Shown here: one piece after another, positions 1 through 10,800 of the stretch
How positions within the stretch are numbered: the stretch's first letter is position 1
How the letters are laid out: each line of letters opens with the position of its first letter
Assembly: GCF_900624995.1 (NCBI RefSeq)
Contig: NZ_UYXQ01000001.1
Span: forward strand, 186,001 to 250,000
DNA from: Pseudomonas antarctica
GTDB lineage: Bacteria; Pseudomonadota; Gammaproteobacteria; Pseudomonadales; Pseudomonadaceae
Direction of reading: 5' to 3'
DNA: 64,000 bases
Notes under the pieces: model-generated
Told to the model about the DNA's origin: nothing
What the model saw: the letters and a program-made list of their open reading frames with translations, nothing else
The model's database searches: none
Position numbers and translations under genes: made by a program

Positions 1-1
1 G

Positions 2-1672
2 CTCGACGCCGAGTACCCGACCTTCACCCACAACCTGCTGGAAATCGCTTACCCGCACTACCTGGCGCCGACGCCGTCGATGACCGTGGTGCAATTGCAG
101 ACCGACCCCGACGAAGGCTCGCTGGCCAGCGGCTTCCCGCTGCCGCGCGACACCGTCTTGCGTGCCGCGCTGGGCCGCGAAACCCAGACCTGCTGCGAGT
201 ACCGCACCGCACACCCGGTGACGCTGTGGCCGTTGCAGGTCAGCGGCGCCGAGTACTTCGGCAACCCCGCCGCCGTGCTCGGGCGCCTGGCTGCCAGCGA
301 GCCGAAAGCCAAGGCCGGTTTGCGCCTGACCTTGCGCACCGGCGCCGAACTGCCATTCAACAGCCTCGACCTCGATAGCCTGTCGCTGTACCTCAGCGGC
401 GCCGACGAGCAGCCGTTCCGCCTCTACGAACAACTGCTGGGCAACGCCTGCGCAGTGTTTGCACGCAAGCCTGGTGGCGATTGGGTTGAACGCCTGCCGC
501 AAGACGCCCTGCGCGCCAAAGGCTTTGACGATGCGGACGCGGCCATGCCGGTGGTGGCCCGTGCGTTCCAGGGCTATCGGCTGCTGCAGGAATACTTCGC
601 CCTGCCCCACCGCTTCCTGTTCGTCGAATTCGCCGAGCTGAGCCGTGCGGTCAAACGCTGCGACGGCCAGGCGCTGGAGCTGATCGTGCTGTTCGACCGC
701 CACGAGCCGAGCCTGGAAGGCAGCGTTGGCGCCGCGCAGTTTCTGCCATTCTGCACGCCAGCGATCAACCTGTTCCCCAAACGCGTGGACCGTATCCATT
801 TGTCCGACCGCGTCAACGAACACCATGTGATCGCCGACCGTACGCGGCCGATGGATTTCGAGATTCACTCGCTGAGCGGCATCACCGGCCATGGCACCGG
901 GCCGGAGCAGCCGTTCCTGCCGTTCTATGCAGTGCGCGACCCGTCACGCTATGGGCGCGATCAGGCTTACTACACGCTGCGTCGAGAGCCCCGCGTGTTG
1001 TCCAGCGACCAACGCCGCAATGGCCCGCGCTCTACCTACGTGGGCAGCGAAACCTTTGTCAGCCTGGTCGACAGCCAGCAAGCGCCTTACCGCCATGACT
1101 TGCGCCAACTCGGTGTGACCGCGCTGTGCACCAATCGCGATTTACCGCTGTTCATGAGCGTGGGCAACGGCAAGACCGACTTCACCTTGGCCGACAGCGC
1201 GCCGGTGTTGTCGGTACGCTGCGTCTGCGGGCCGAGCCGCCCGCGCGCCAGCCACGCCCACGATGCCAAGGCCTGGCGCCTGATCAGCCAGTTGTCGCTC
1301 AACTATTTGTCGCTGAGCGAGCAAGGCCAGGGCGCCGCTGCCTTGCGCGAACTGTTGCGCCTGTATGGCGACAGCAACGACGCGGCGCTGCAATTGCAGA
1401 TCGAAGGCCTGCGCGAAGTCAGCAGCAAAGCCGTGACCAGACGCCTGCCGATGCCTGGCCCGATTGTGTTTGGCCGCGGTTTGGAAATTACATTGGAATT
1501 CGATGAAAACGCGTTTCGCGGCACCGGCGTATTTCTGCTCGGTGCGGTGCTGGAGCGCTTCCTGGCACGCTACGTGTCGATCAACAGTTTTACCGAAACG
1601 GTGATCCGTACCACCGAACGCGGCGAGATCATGCGATGGAAAGCCAAGCCCGGGCGTCGTCCAACCCTGTGA
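2..1672 (+). CDS. tssF: TssF, type VI secretion baseplate subunit (5' partial)
   Basis: TssF (VasA/ImpG family) is a wedge component of the cytoplasmic T6SS baseplate and acts with TssG, TssE and TssK. The frame is open from base 2, so the N terminus lies outside the window. The first visible residues (LDAEYPTFTHNLLEIAYPHYLAPTPS begins the read) match the region near residue 60 of the family, with the LYPHYLAP-type motif. The rest runs to the family's usual C terminus with a GRGLEI..FLARY..INSF block. The stop lies 37 nt inside tssG, so translation is probably coupled. Identity is secure; the missing part is about 60 codons by comparison with the usual length. Confidence 0.96.
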   Translation, partial: LDAEYPTFTHNLLEIAYPHYLAPTPSMTVVQLQTDPDEGSLASGFPLPRDTVLRAALGRETQTCCEYRTAHPVTLWPLQVSGAEYFGNPAAVLGRLAASEPKAKAGLRLTLRTGAELPFNSLDLDSLSLYLSGADEQPFRLYEQLLGNACAVFARKPGGDWVERLPQDALRAKGFDDADAAMPVVARAFQGYRLLQEYFALPHRFLFVEFAELSRAVKRCDGQALELIVLFDRHEPSLEGSVGAAQFLPFCTPAINLFPKRVDRIHLSDRVNEHHVIADRTRPMDFEIHSLSGITGHGTGPEQPFLPFYAVRDPSRYGRDQAYYTLRREPRVLSSDQRRNGPRSTYVGSETFVSLVDSQQAPYRHDLRQLGVTALCTNRDLPLFMSVGNGKTDFTLADSAPVLSVRCVCGPSRPRASHAHDAKAWRLISQLSLNYLSLSEQGQGAAALRELLRLYGDSNDAALQLQIEGLREVSSKAVTRRLPMPGPIVFGRGLEITLEFDENAFRGTGVFLLGAVLERFLARYVSINSFTETVIRTTERGEIMRWKAKPGRRPTL

Positions 1673-2679
1673 ACACACTGGATGCGATGCATCAGCAGCC
1701 CTGGGAATACGATTTCTTCCAGGCGCTGCGGCGTATCGAGTGCGAATCGCCGCAGCTGCCGCGCCTGGGCCATTCCCTGCGCCTGGCGGACGACCCGCTA
1801 CGCCTGGGGCAACAGGCGGATTGCACCTTCGCCCCGGCCACCCTGGCTTCGGTCGACCCCGGCGGCGATGGCAAACCGGCGCGCCTGGAACAGTTTTTCT
1901 TTGGCCTCGGCGGCCCCAACGGCCCGTTGCCGCTGCACATCACCGAGTACGTGCGCGAGCGTCAGCGCAACAACGCCGACAGCACCAGCAAGCAGTTTTT
2001 GGATGTGTTCCACCACCGCCTGCTTAGCCTGTTTTACCGAGCCTGGGCCGAGGCGCGGCCGACGGTCAGCCACGACCGTCCGGATGACGATTACTGGTCG
2101 GCGCGCCTGGCAGCCCTGAGCGGCCGGGGCATGCCGAGCCTGCTCAACCAAGGGCTGATTCCTGACACGGCGAAGCTGCATTACAGCGGCCACCTGTCAG
2201 CGCAAACTCGCTACCCGGATGGCTTGAAGGCGATTATCGGCGAGTACTTCGGCCTGCCGGTGGAAATCGAAGAATACGTCGGCCAATGGTTGGAGCTACC
2301 CGAGCGCAGCCGCGTGAGTGTCAGCGCCAACCAACTGGGCGTGGACTTTTGCCTGGGTAGCCACGTGTGGGATCGCCAGCACAAATTCCGTATCCGGCTC
2401 GGCCCGCTCAAACTGGATGACTACATGGGCATGCTGCCCGGCAGCCAGCCGTTCAACGAGCTGGTGGCGTGGGTGGCCGAGTACCTGGGCCATGAATTGG
2501 ACTGGGACTTGAACCTGGTTTTGCAACAACCTGAAGTCCCGAAGCTGCAGCTTAACGGCCAGTTCCGCTTGGGCTTCAACACGTGGCTCGGCTGCCCCGC
2601 GCACGACGCCAACGACCTAATCCTGGCCCGGCATTACGCCGATCACGCCACCACCTCAAGGAATCCAGAGCATGGGTGA
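1636..2679 (+). CDS. tssG: TssG, type VI secretion baseplate subunit
   Basis: TssG (VasB/ImpH family) pairs with TssF in the T6SS baseplate wedge. The 347-residue product has the typical opening, with PWEYDFFQALRRIE at about residues 22-35, then LRLADDPLRLGQ and the FFGLGGPNGPLPLHITEY block around residues 90-105, all hallmarks of the family. Length is normal. The ATG lies inside the end of tssF (37-nt overlap), and its own stop overlaps the start of tssH by 8 nt, so the three genes form one translationally coupled unit. A later ATG at 1687 exists but would remove conserved N-terminal residues. Confidence 0.97.
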   Translation: MESQARASSNPVNTLDAMHQQPWEYDFFQALRRIECESPQLPRLGHSLRLADDPLRLGQQADCTFAPATLASVDPGGDGKPARLEQFFFGLGGPNGPLPLHITEYVRERQRNNADSTSKQFLDVFHHRLLSLFYRAWAEARPTVSHDRPDDDYWSARLAALSGRGMPSLLNQGLIPDTAKLHYSGHLSAQTRYPDGLKAIIGEYFGLPVEIEEYVGQWLELPERSRVSVSANQLGVDFCLGSHVWDRQHKFRIRLGPLKLDDYMGMLPGSQPFNELVAWVAEYLGHELDWDLNLVLQQPEVPKLQLNGQFRLGFNTWLGCPAHDANDLILARHYADHATTSRNPEHG

Positions 2680-5335
2680 AATCAGTCGCGCCGCACTGTT
2701 CGGCAAACTCAACAGTGTGGCCTACAAGGCCATCGAAGCCGCCACCGTGTTCTGCAAACTGCGGGGCAACCCGTATGTGGAACTGGCTCACTGGTTTCAC
2801 CAGTTGCTGCAGTTACAGGACTCGGACCTGCACCGCATCATCCGCCAGTTCAACGTGGAGCCGGCGCGCCTGGCCCGTGACCTGACCGAAGCCCTGGACC
2901 GCCTGCCACGTGGTTCGACGTCGATTACCGACCTGTCGTCCCATGTGGAAGAAGCCGTGGAACGCGGCTGGGTCTACGGCAGCCTGATGTTCGGCGAAAG
3001 CCAGGTGCGCACAGGCTACCTGGTGTTGGGCATTCTGAAGACCCCGAGCCTGCGCCATGCGTTGCTGGGTTTGTCTGCCGAATTCGACAAGATCAAGGCC
3101 GAAGCCTTGAGCGAGCGCTTTGATGAATACATCGGCGACTCGCCCGAGAATGCGTTGAGTGCCAGTGACGGTTTCAATGCCGGTGCTGTACCGGGCGAAG
3201 CCAGTGGCGCGATGGCGCCGAGCGCGATGGGCAAGCAGGAAGCGCTCAAGCGCTTTACCGTGGACCTGACCGAACAGGCGCGCAGCGGCAAACTCGACCC
3301 CATCGTCGGCCGTGATGAAGAAATTCGCCAACTGGTGGATATCCTCATGCGTCGTCGTCAGAACAACCCGATCCTCACCGGTGAAGCCGGTGTGGGCAAA
3401 ACCGCTGTGGTCGAAGGTTTCGCCCTGCGCATCGTTGCCGGTGACGTACCGCCTGCGCTCAAGGACGTGGAGCTGCGCAGCCTCGACGTGGGCCTGCTGC
3501 AGGCCGGCGCCAGCATGAAAGGCGAGTTTGAGCAGCGCTTGCGCCAAGTCATCGAAGACGTGCAGGCCTCGCCCAAACCGATCATCCTGTTTATCGACGA
3601 AGCCCACACCCTGGTGGGTGCCGGTGGCGCCGCCGGTACCGGTGATGCGGCCAACCTGCTCAAGCCAGCTTTGGCACGCGGTACGTTGCGCACCGTGGCT
3701 GCCACGACGTGGGCGGAGTACAAAAAACACATCGAAAAAGACCCGGCCCTGACCCGCCGCTTCCAAGTCGTGCAGGTGGCGGAGCCGTCGGAAGACAAGG
3801 CGCTGTTGATGATGCGCGGCGTGGCGTCGACCATGGAAAAGCACCATCAGGTGCAGATCCTCGATGAAGCCCTGGAAGCCTCGGTGAAGTTGTCGCACCG
3901 CTACATTCCTGCGCGTCAGCTGCCGGATAAATCCGTGAGCCTGCTGGACACCGCTTGCGCCCGTGTCGCCATCAGCCTGCACGCGGTGCCCGCCGAAGTG
4001 GACGACAGCCGCCGTCGCATCGAAGCGCTGGAAACCGAGCTGCAAATCATCGCCCGCGAGCATGCCATCGGCATCGCCATCGGCGCGCGCCAGACCAATA
4101 GCGAAGCCTTGCTGAGTGCCGAGCGTGAACGCCTGGCAACCCTGGAAAGCCGTTGGGCCGAAGAAAAAGCACTGGTAGACGAGCTGCTCGCCACCCGCGC
4201 GACCCTGCGCGAGAAAGCCGGTGTTGTGGACAATGGCAACGATGAGTTGCGCGCACAACTTGTGGACCTGCAACAGCGCCTCACCGCTCTGCAAGGCGAG
4301 ACCCCGCTGATCCTGCCGACCGTGGATTACCAGGCCGTGGCCTCGGTGGTCGCCGACTGGACCGGCATCCCAGTGGGGCGCATGGCGCGTAATGAACTGG
4401 AGACGGTGCTCAACCTCGACCAGCACCTGAAAAAACGCATCATCGGCCAAGACCATGCCCTGCAGATGATCGCCAAGCGTATCCAGACCTCCCGCGCCGG
4501 CCTCGACAACCCGAGCAAGCCGATTGGGGTGTTCATGCTCGCCGGCACCTCCGGTGTGGGCAAGACCGAAACCGCCCTGGCGCTGGCCGAGGCCATGTAC
4601 GGCGGTGAGCAGAACGTGATCACCATCAACATGAGCGAGTTCCAGGAAGCCCACACCGTGTCGACCCTCAAGGGCGCACCACCGGGCTATATCGGCTACG
4701 GCGAAGGCGGCGTGCTGACCGAAGCGGTAAGGCGCAAACCCTACAGCGTGGTGCTGCTGGACGAGGTGGAAAAAGCCCACCCGGACGTGCATGAAATCTT
4801 CTTCCAGGTGTTCGACAAGGGCGTGATGGAGGACGGCGAAGGCCGGGTGATCGACTTCAAGAACACGCTGATCCTGCTGACCACCAACGCCGGTACTGAG
4901 CTGATTTCCCAGGTCTGTAAAGACCCGGCAAACGTGCCCGACCCGGAGGACATCGCCAAGGCGCTGCGCCAGCCACTGCTGGAAATCTTCCCGCCGGCCC
5001 TGCTCGGGCGCCTGGTGACGATTCCGTATTACCCGCTCAGCGACGTGATGCTCAAGGCGATCACCCGCCTGCAACTGGACCGCATCAAGAAGCGTGTAGA
5101 GAACACCCACAAAGTCGCGTTCGACTACGACGACGCGGTGATCGACCTGATCGTCTCGCGCTGCACCGAAACCGAAAGCGGCGGGCGGATGATCGACACC
5201 ATCCTCACCAACAGTCTGCTGCCGGACATGAGCCGCGAGTTCCTCACGCGCATGCTCGAAGGCAAGGCGCTGGCGGGCGTGCGTATCAGCAGCCGGGATA
5301 ATGAATTGCACTACGACTTCAGCGACGCCGAATAA
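2672..5335 (+). CDS. tssH: TssH/ClpV, T6SS sheath-disassembly AAA+ ATPase
   Basis: ClpV hydrolyses ATP to disassemble contracted TssB/TssC sheaths so the apparatus can be recycled. The 887 residues show the Clp plan: an N-domain (1-160), a first AAA module with Walker A GEAGVGKT near residue 237 and Walker B IILFIDEAH near 307, a coiled-coil middle domain (about 410-540), and a second AAA module with GTSGVGKT near 625 and VVLLDEVEKAHPD near 692. Position within tssFG-vgrG, together with the ClpV-like N-domain (LFGKLN...A), separates it from the housekeeping chaperone ClpB. It overlaps tssG by 8 nt. A short REP-like hairpin follows it. Confidence 0.97.
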   Translation: MGEISRAALFGKLNSVAYKAIEAATVFCKLRGNPYVELAHWFHQLLQLQDSDLHRIIRQFNVEPARLARDLTEALDRLPRGSTSITDLSSHVEEAVERGWVYGSLMFGESQVRTGYLVLGILKTPSLRHALLGLSAEFDKIKAEALSERFDEYIGDSPENALSASDGFNAGAVPGEASGAMAPSAMGKQEALKRFTVDLTEQARSGKLDPIVGRDEEIRQLVDILMRRRQNNPILTGEAGVGKTAVVEGFALRIVAGDVPPALKDVELRSLDVGLLQAGASMKGEFEQRLRQVIEDVQASPKPIILFIDEAHTLVGAGGAAGTGDAANLLKPALARGTLRTVAATTWAEYKKHIEKDPALTRRFQVVQVAEPSEDKALLMMRGVASTMEKHHQVQILDEALEASVKLSHRYIPARQLPDKSVSLLDTACARVAISLHAVPAEVDDSRRRIEALETELQIIAREHAIGIAIGARQTNSEALLSAERERLATLESRWAEEKALVDELLATRATLREKAGVVDNGNDELRAQLVDLQQRLTALQGETPLILPTVDYQAVASVVADWTGIPVGRMARNELETVLNLDQHLKKRIIGQDHALQMIAKRIQTSRAGLDNPSKPIGVFMLAGTSGVGKTETALALAEAMYGGEQNVITINMSEFQEAHTVSTLKGAPPGYIGYGEGGVLTEAVRRKPYSVVLLDEVEKAHPDVHEIFFQVFDKGVMEDGEGRVIDFKNTLILLTTNAGTELISQVCKDPANVPDPEDIAKALRQPLLEIFPPALLGRLVTIPYYPLSDVMLKAITRLQLDRIKKRVENTHKVAFDYDDAVIDLIVSRCTETESGGRMIDTILTNSLLPDMSREFLTRMLEGKALAGVRISSRDNELHYDFSDAE

Positions 5336-5354
5336 CGACTGTTGGAATACGGTC

Positions 5355-5386
5355 AATGTGGGAGCTGGCTTGCCTGCTCCCACATT
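5355..5386. repeat. Minimal REP-like hairpin between clpV and vgrG
   Basis: An 11-bp perfect inverted repeat (AATGTGGGAGC / GCTCCCACATT, arms 5355-5365 and 5376-5386) encloses 10 nt. It shares the GTGGGAGC edge and GGCTTGC core of the longer REP elements in this window but lacks the second REP unit. It could weaken transcription from clpV into vgrG or stabilise the upstream mRNA 3' end. No U tract follows, so it is not a clear terminator. Confidence 0.7.
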
Positions 5387-5430
5387 TGGATTCGGTTTCT
5401 TCAGTTATTAAGTCATTTACGAGACGCCCG

Positions 5431-7371
5431 ATGCTATTCAACCAAGCCTCACGCCTGGCCAAGATCACCAGCCCTCTGGGGCCGGATGTGCTGTTGCTCA
5501 ATGAAATGGGCGGCGGTGAAGAGCTGGGCAGGTTGTTCAACTATGAGCTGCAACTGACCTCGCTGGACGCCAACATCGACCTCAACCAGTTGCTCGGCAA
5601 GCCGATGAGCGTCGGCGTGCAGTTGGCAGACGGGGGCGAGCGGCACTTCCACGGCATCGTCGCGCGGTGCAGCCAGAACATCGACCAGGGCCAGTTCGCC
5701 AGTTACCAGGTGACCCTGCGGCCGTGGTTCTGGTTGCTCAGCCGCACCTCGGACTGCCGGATTTTCCAGAACCTGAGCATCCCGCAGATCATCAAGCAGG
5801 TGTTTCGCGACCTGGGGTTTTCCGATTTCGAAGACGCCCTGAGCCGGCCGTACCGCGAGTGGGAATACTGCGTGCAGTACCGCGAAACCAGCTTCGATTT
5901 CGTCAGCCGCTTGATGGAACAGGAAGGCATCTACTACTTCTTCCGCCATGAACAGGACCGCCATGTGCTGGTGCTGGCCGACGCCTACGGCGCCCACACC
6001 ACGGTGCCGGGCTACGCGTCGATCCCGTATTACCCCAAAGATGAGCAGCAGCGCGAACGCGACCATATGCACAACTGGCACCTGGCGCATGAAGTGCAGC
6101 CGGGTTCGCTGGAGCTTAACGACTACGACTTCCAGCGCCCCAGCGCCAGCATCGACGTGCGCTCGGCCATGCCGCGCCCGCACACCGCCGGCGACTATCC
6201 GCTGTACGACTACCCCGGCACCTACGTGCGAAGTGAAGACGGCGAACACTACGCACGCACGCGCATCGAAGCCCTGCAAACCCTGCACGAGCAGATCGAG
6301 TTCAGCGGTAATGCCCGTGGCCTCGGTTCGGGCCACTTGTTCAGCCTTAGCGGCTTCAGCCGCCAGGATCAGAACCGCGAGTACCTGATCGTCGGCTGTC
6401 GCTACTACATCGTCCAGGAAAGCCTGGAAAGTGGCGGCGGCTCGGGCTCGGCGCAGTTCGAAAGCAGCCTGACCTGTATTGACGCACAACAGAGCTTCCG
6501 CCCTTTAGCCAGCACACACCGGCCCATCGTCAAAGGCCCGCAGACTGCACTCGTGGTCGGCCCCAAAGGTGAAGAAATCTGGACCGACCAGTACGGCCGC
6601 GTGAAGGTGCACTTCTACTGGGACCGCCACGACCAATCCAACGAAAACAGCTCGTGCTGGATTCGTGTGTCGCAATCCTGGGCCGGGAAAAACTGGGGCT
6701 CGATGCAGATTCCGCGTATCGGCCAGGAAGTGATTGTGAGCTTCCTTGAGGGCGATCCCGACCGGCCGATCATCACCGGCCGGGTGTACAACGCCGAGCA
6801 GACCGTGCCCTACGACCTGCCGGAAAACGCCACCCAGAGCGGGATGAAAAGCCGTTCGAGCAAGGGCGGCACGCCGGCCAACTTCAATGAAATCCGCATG
6901 GAGGACAAGAAGGGGCTGGAGCAGTTGTACATCCATGCCGAGCGCAATCAGGACATCGTGGTGGAGGTGGATGAAAGCCACTCGGTGGGGCATGACCGCA
7001 ACAAGAGCATTGGGCATAACGAGACGGTGACCATTGGCAATAACCGCCTGCGCATCGTCAAGCAGGAAGACGTGCTCTCCGTTGGCCAGAAGAAGACCGA
7101 CAGCATCAGCCAGAGCTATGTCATCGAGGTCGGCGAAAACCTGCGCCTGGTGTGCGGGGAAAGCATCCTCGAATTGAACGCCAGCGGGCAGATCAACCTC
7201 ACTGGCGTGCAAATCAGCTTCTACGCCAGCGGCGACGCCGAATTCAACACCGGCGGCGTGCTGCACCTCAACAACGGCGGCGGGCCTGGCGCCACACCGG
7301 ATGGCCAAGGCATAAAAACCAGCATCGACGCCAATATCAAAGCCGCGTTCCCCGCGCCTAAAAGCTCCTGA
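5431..7371 (+). CDS. vgrG: VgrG (TssI), T6SS spike protein
   Basis: VgrG trimers form the puncturing spike at the tip of the Hcp tube and carry effectors. The 646-residue product starts MLFNQASRLAKI; upstream in-frame codons back to 5356 encode non-family residues, so the ATG at 5431 is chosen. It has gp27-like domains (1-375), a gp5 OB-fold beginning near residue 379 (EEIWTDQYGRVKVHFYWDR) with SQSWAGKNWGSMQIPRIGQEV around 410-430, and a gp5-like beta-helix of short repeats (HDRNKSIGHNETVTIG, about 520-600). There is no extra C-terminal effector domain. The following chaperone and Rhs genes are therefore its likely cargo set. Confidence 0.97.
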   Translation: MLFNQASRLAKITSPLGPDVLLLNEMGGGEELGRLFNYELQLTSLDANIDLNQLLGKPMSVGVQLADGGERHFHGIVARCSQNIDQGQFASYQVTLRPWFWLLSRTSDCRIFQNLSIPQIIKQVFRDLGFSDFEDALSRPYREWEYCVQYRETSFDFVSRLMEQEGIYYFFRHEQDRHVLVLADAYGAHTTVPGYASIPYYPKDEQQRERDHMHNWHLAHEVQPGSLELNDYDFQRPSASIDVRSAMPRPHTAGDYPLYDYPGTYVRSEDGEHYARTRIEALQTLHEQIEFSGNARGLGSGHLFSLSGFSRQDQNREYLIVGCRYYIVQESLESGGGSGSAQFESSLTCIDAQQSFRPLASTHRPIVKGPQTALVVGPKGEEIWTDQYGRVKVHFYWDRHDQSNENSSCWIRVSQSWAGKNWGSMQIPRIGQEVIVSFLEGDPDRPIITGRVYNAEQTVPYDLPENATQSGMKSRSSKGGTPANFNEIRMEDKKGLEQLYIHAERNQDIVVEVDESHSVGHDRNKSIGHNETVTIGNNRLRIVKQEDVLSVGQKKTDSISQSYVIEVGENLRLVCGESILELNASGQINLTGVQISFYASGDAEFNTGGVLHLNNGGGPGATPDGQGIKTSIDANIKAAFPAPKSS

Positions 7372-7386
7372 CGAGACCTGTTTGCC

Positions 7387-7821
7387 ATGACGTACCGCAT
7401 CAACGAATTCCAGTTTCAACTGCCCGCCGGCGAGCTGCAGGACGCGACGATCAATATCCTCAAGTTCCCGGAACTGGGGACTTCGCTGATCGTCAGCCGC
7501 AGCTTGCTGGCGGAAGGCGAAACCTTGCACAGCAACTTCGACGACCAGCTCAAGCGCCTGGAAAAACAGGTGCAGGACCTGCGCTGCCTGCCCAGCGTGC
7601 CGGTACGCCTGGGCGCCGCCCAGGAGGTCGAAGGGATCGAGCTGCGCAGCCAGTTCAACAAGGGCAACGACAAGGTGTTCCAGTACCAGTTGGCCCTGGT
7701 GTTGCCGGGGACGCGCAAGATGCTTGCCTTGAGTTATGTGAAGGCCGACAAGCTTGGTGATGCTGAGGCGGCGCATTGGGCGATCATCAAGAACTCATTA
7801 TCGTTCGACGTGCCTGCGTGA
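7387..7821 (+). CDS. Eag-type T6SS effector chaperone (DcrB/DUF1795 family)
   Basis: This 144-residue DcrB-fold protein sits between vgrG and a PAAR-Rhs effector. Proteins of this family in this position (EagT6 type) bind and shield the N-terminal transmembrane segments of prePAAR effectors and help load them on VgrG. The sequence shows the family pattern MTYRINEFQFQLP at the N terminus and a KNSLSFDVP ending. It lies 15 nt after vgrG and 12 nt before the Rhs gene, so it is in the same transcript. No signal peptide is seen, in keeping with a cytoplasmic chaperone. Partner specificity is inferred from position. Confidence 0.88.
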   Translation: MTYRINEFQFQLPAGELQDATINILKFPELGTSLIVSRSLLAEGETLHSNFDDQLKRLEKQVQDLRCLPSVPVRLGAAQEVEGIELRSQFNKGNDKVFQYQLALVLPGTRKMLALSYVKADKLGDAEAAHWAIIKNSLSFDVPA

Positions 7822-7833
7822 TGGGCATCCTGC

Positions 7834-10800
7834 ATGTCTGACGCGTTATGGGCCGCCCGAATGGGCGATGCCATGGACCACACGTCGATGATGGCCGATA
7901 TTCTCGGCGGCGTGCTGGAGGTGGCGGCGAACATCGCAATTACGGCGCTGGCCACCGCTGCAGTAGTCGCCGCCACCGGGATCACGGTTGTCACGGGCGG
8001 GCTGGGGTGCTTCCTCCTCGGCGCGGTCGTGGGCGTGGTTGTGGGGCTTGCGATGAGCAAGAGCGGGGCCGACAAGGGCCTGAGCAATTTATGCGAGGGC
8101 ATCGGCAACGCGCTGTTCCCGCCGACGGTGCAGGCCAATATCCTCACCGGTTCCTTCGACACGTTTACCAATAACATCCCCTCGGCCCGTGCCGCCGGGG
8201 CGGTTGTTTCCCATGTGGCACCGGCCGGCACCGAGCTGGAAATGCAGGCGCCGGAAGAAGCGCCTGAAGCCGAAGCCAGTTACCTGGACATGGCAGGCGA
8301 GTTCTTCTCACAGATGTGGCGCCCCACCGTGGCTTCACCTGCGCCAGGCACAGAGACCAAGCCCGAAGACCTGGTGCTTTGCATGAAGCACCCACCGATG
8401 CCGCCACAGTTCATGGCCGAAGGTTCGGCCAAGGTGACCATCAACGGCCAGCCCGCGGTACGCAGCGGTGACCGCAGCACCTGCGATGCGAAAGTGGTGT
8501 CCTCCGGGTTGATCTCCTCCGACGTCACCATCGGCGGCGGTTCGGTGGTGGTGCGCGAGATTCGCAGCGGCAAGACCCCGGGAGTCGGGCTGGCCGTGAC
8601 GGTGCTGCTGATGCTCAAGGGGGGCAAGGGCAAGTTCTTCAGCAAATTGCCGTGCATGCTGGTTGGCGGGGCGGTGTCGATGGCCGTCAGCAGTGCCATG
8701 GGTGCTGCGGCCAACGCGGCCATGGGCTCGTCGAACCCGGTACATGCGGCCACCGGGGCCAAGGTGCTCGGCGGCGATGACGATCTGGATTTCGTCCTGC
8801 CCGGCCTGTTGCCGATTGACTGGCAACGCGTCTACAACAGCCGCGACGAACGACAAGGCAGCTTGTTTGGCGCCGGTTGGAGCGTGCCCTACGAAGTGTG
8901 CGTCGACGTACTGCCCCACCCCGAAGGCGGCGATAGGCTTGTCTACACCGATGAACAGGGCCGGCCTATCGACATGGGCTCGATTGCCTTGGGCGCCGCG
9001 GTGTTCAGCGCCGGTGAAGGGCTTGCGGTGCGGCGACACCTCAATGGGCAGTTGCTGATCGAAAGCGATGACGGCGTTTACCGCCTGTTTGAGCCTGCAC
9101 CAGCAAACCCGTCGCGATTGCGCCTGAGCCAGCTCGGTGATCGCAATGACAACCGCATCCATCTCGACTACGACGATGCCGGATGCCTGGCTCGTCTGCG
9201 CGATACGTTTGATCTGGTGCAGGTTGAGCTGATCCGTGATCAAGGCCATCTGACCCACATCGAACGCTTGTACCCGGATCAACGCCGTGAAGTGCTGGTC
9301 AGCTATGGCTATGATGCTGCGGGCAACCTGGCGCAGGTACGCGACGCAACCGGCCAAGTACAACGGCGTTTTGCCTATGATTCCGGGCGCCGTATGGTCG
9401 AGCACCATCTGCCGACAGGATTGCGCTGCTTCTATGACTGGGCGTTGATTGAAAGCCTGGAATGGCGCGTGGTGCGGCACTGGACCGATGAAGGCGACAC
9501 CTACCAATTCGACTATGACCTGCAAGCCGGCACCACACGCATCACCGATGGCTTGCAGCGCGTCAGCATCCGCCACTGGAACACTCAGTACCAGATCACT
9601 CAGTACAGCGACAACCTCGGCCAAACCTGGCTGTTCGAATGGAACGATGAGCGCCAATTACTCAGCGCCACCGATCCGCAAGGTGGGCGCTACGAATACA
9701 GCTACGATGAAAGTGGCAACCTGATCGGCGAGACCGACCCGCTGGGCCGTAGCGATTCCACCTTGTGGCTGGAACACTGGGCATTGCCGCTGGTGGAAAC
9801 CGACGCTGCCGACAACAGCTGGCAGTATCGCTATGACCCGCGCGGCAACTGCATCGCCGAGACCGATCCGCTGGGCTATATCACCCGTTACCGCTATGAC
9901 GCGCACGGCCAGCCAGTAGAAATCATCGACGCCACTGGCAAAAGCAAAAAACTGCGCTGGAACCCGTTTGGGCAGTTGGTCGAGCATATCGACTGCTCGG
10001 GCTACCCGACGCGTTTCAGCTACGACGAGCGGGGCTATTTGCAGGTCATCACCGATGCCCTGGGTGAACGCACGCAGTTCAGCTATGACGCCCAGGGGCG
10101 TTTGCTCAGCAGCCAATTACCGGATGGGCGCACCGAGCAATACCAGCGCGACGCCAGTGGGCAGTTGGTCGGCTACACCGATCCCGCCGGGCACACCACA
10201 CTCTATCAACACAACCGGCGAGGCCAGGTACGCCAGCGCACCGACGCCCATGGTCGGCAGGTGCAGTTCGGCTACGACAGCTACGGGCGACTGCAAGCGC
10301 TGGTCAATGAGAACGGTGAAAGCTATCGGTTTGCGTGGGACGCCGGGGATCGGCTGACTGAACAGCAAGACCTCGATGGCAGCGCCAAGCGCTACGACTA
10401 CGACTTGCTCGACAACATCACGGCGGTGACGGCCGTTCCAGCGCCTTACGACAATGGCCTGGCGGTGATGCCCGAGACGCCATCGGCGCCTATCGTCCAC
10501 CGACTGGAACGCGATGCGGTCGGCCGACTGGTCGCCAAAACCACCGACGATGGCCGCACCGACTACAGCTATGATTCAGTCGATCAGCTCAAAGCCGTCA
10601 CCTTCACCGACTTGCAGGGCAACGCCCAAGCCTTGGCTTTCGCCTACGACGCTGTCGGCCAGTTGCTTGCCGAACAGAGTGCTGGCGGCAACCTGCAACA
10701 CCACTACGACGAACTCGGCAACCTGATCCAGACCCAACTGCCGGACGGCCGCTGGCTCAACCGCCTGTACTACGGCAGCGGCCACCTGCACCAGATCAAC

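Noticed and set aside
2672..5335. Annotation as the housekeeping chaperone ClpB
   Set aside because: The domain plan is shared, but the gene overlaps tssG, precedes vgrG and has a ClpV-like N-domain.
2813..5383. An 856-codon open frame antisense to clpV
   Set aside because: It is a high-GC shadow: its residues are His/Gln/Arg-rich and match no family, while the plus-strand ClpV is unmistakable.
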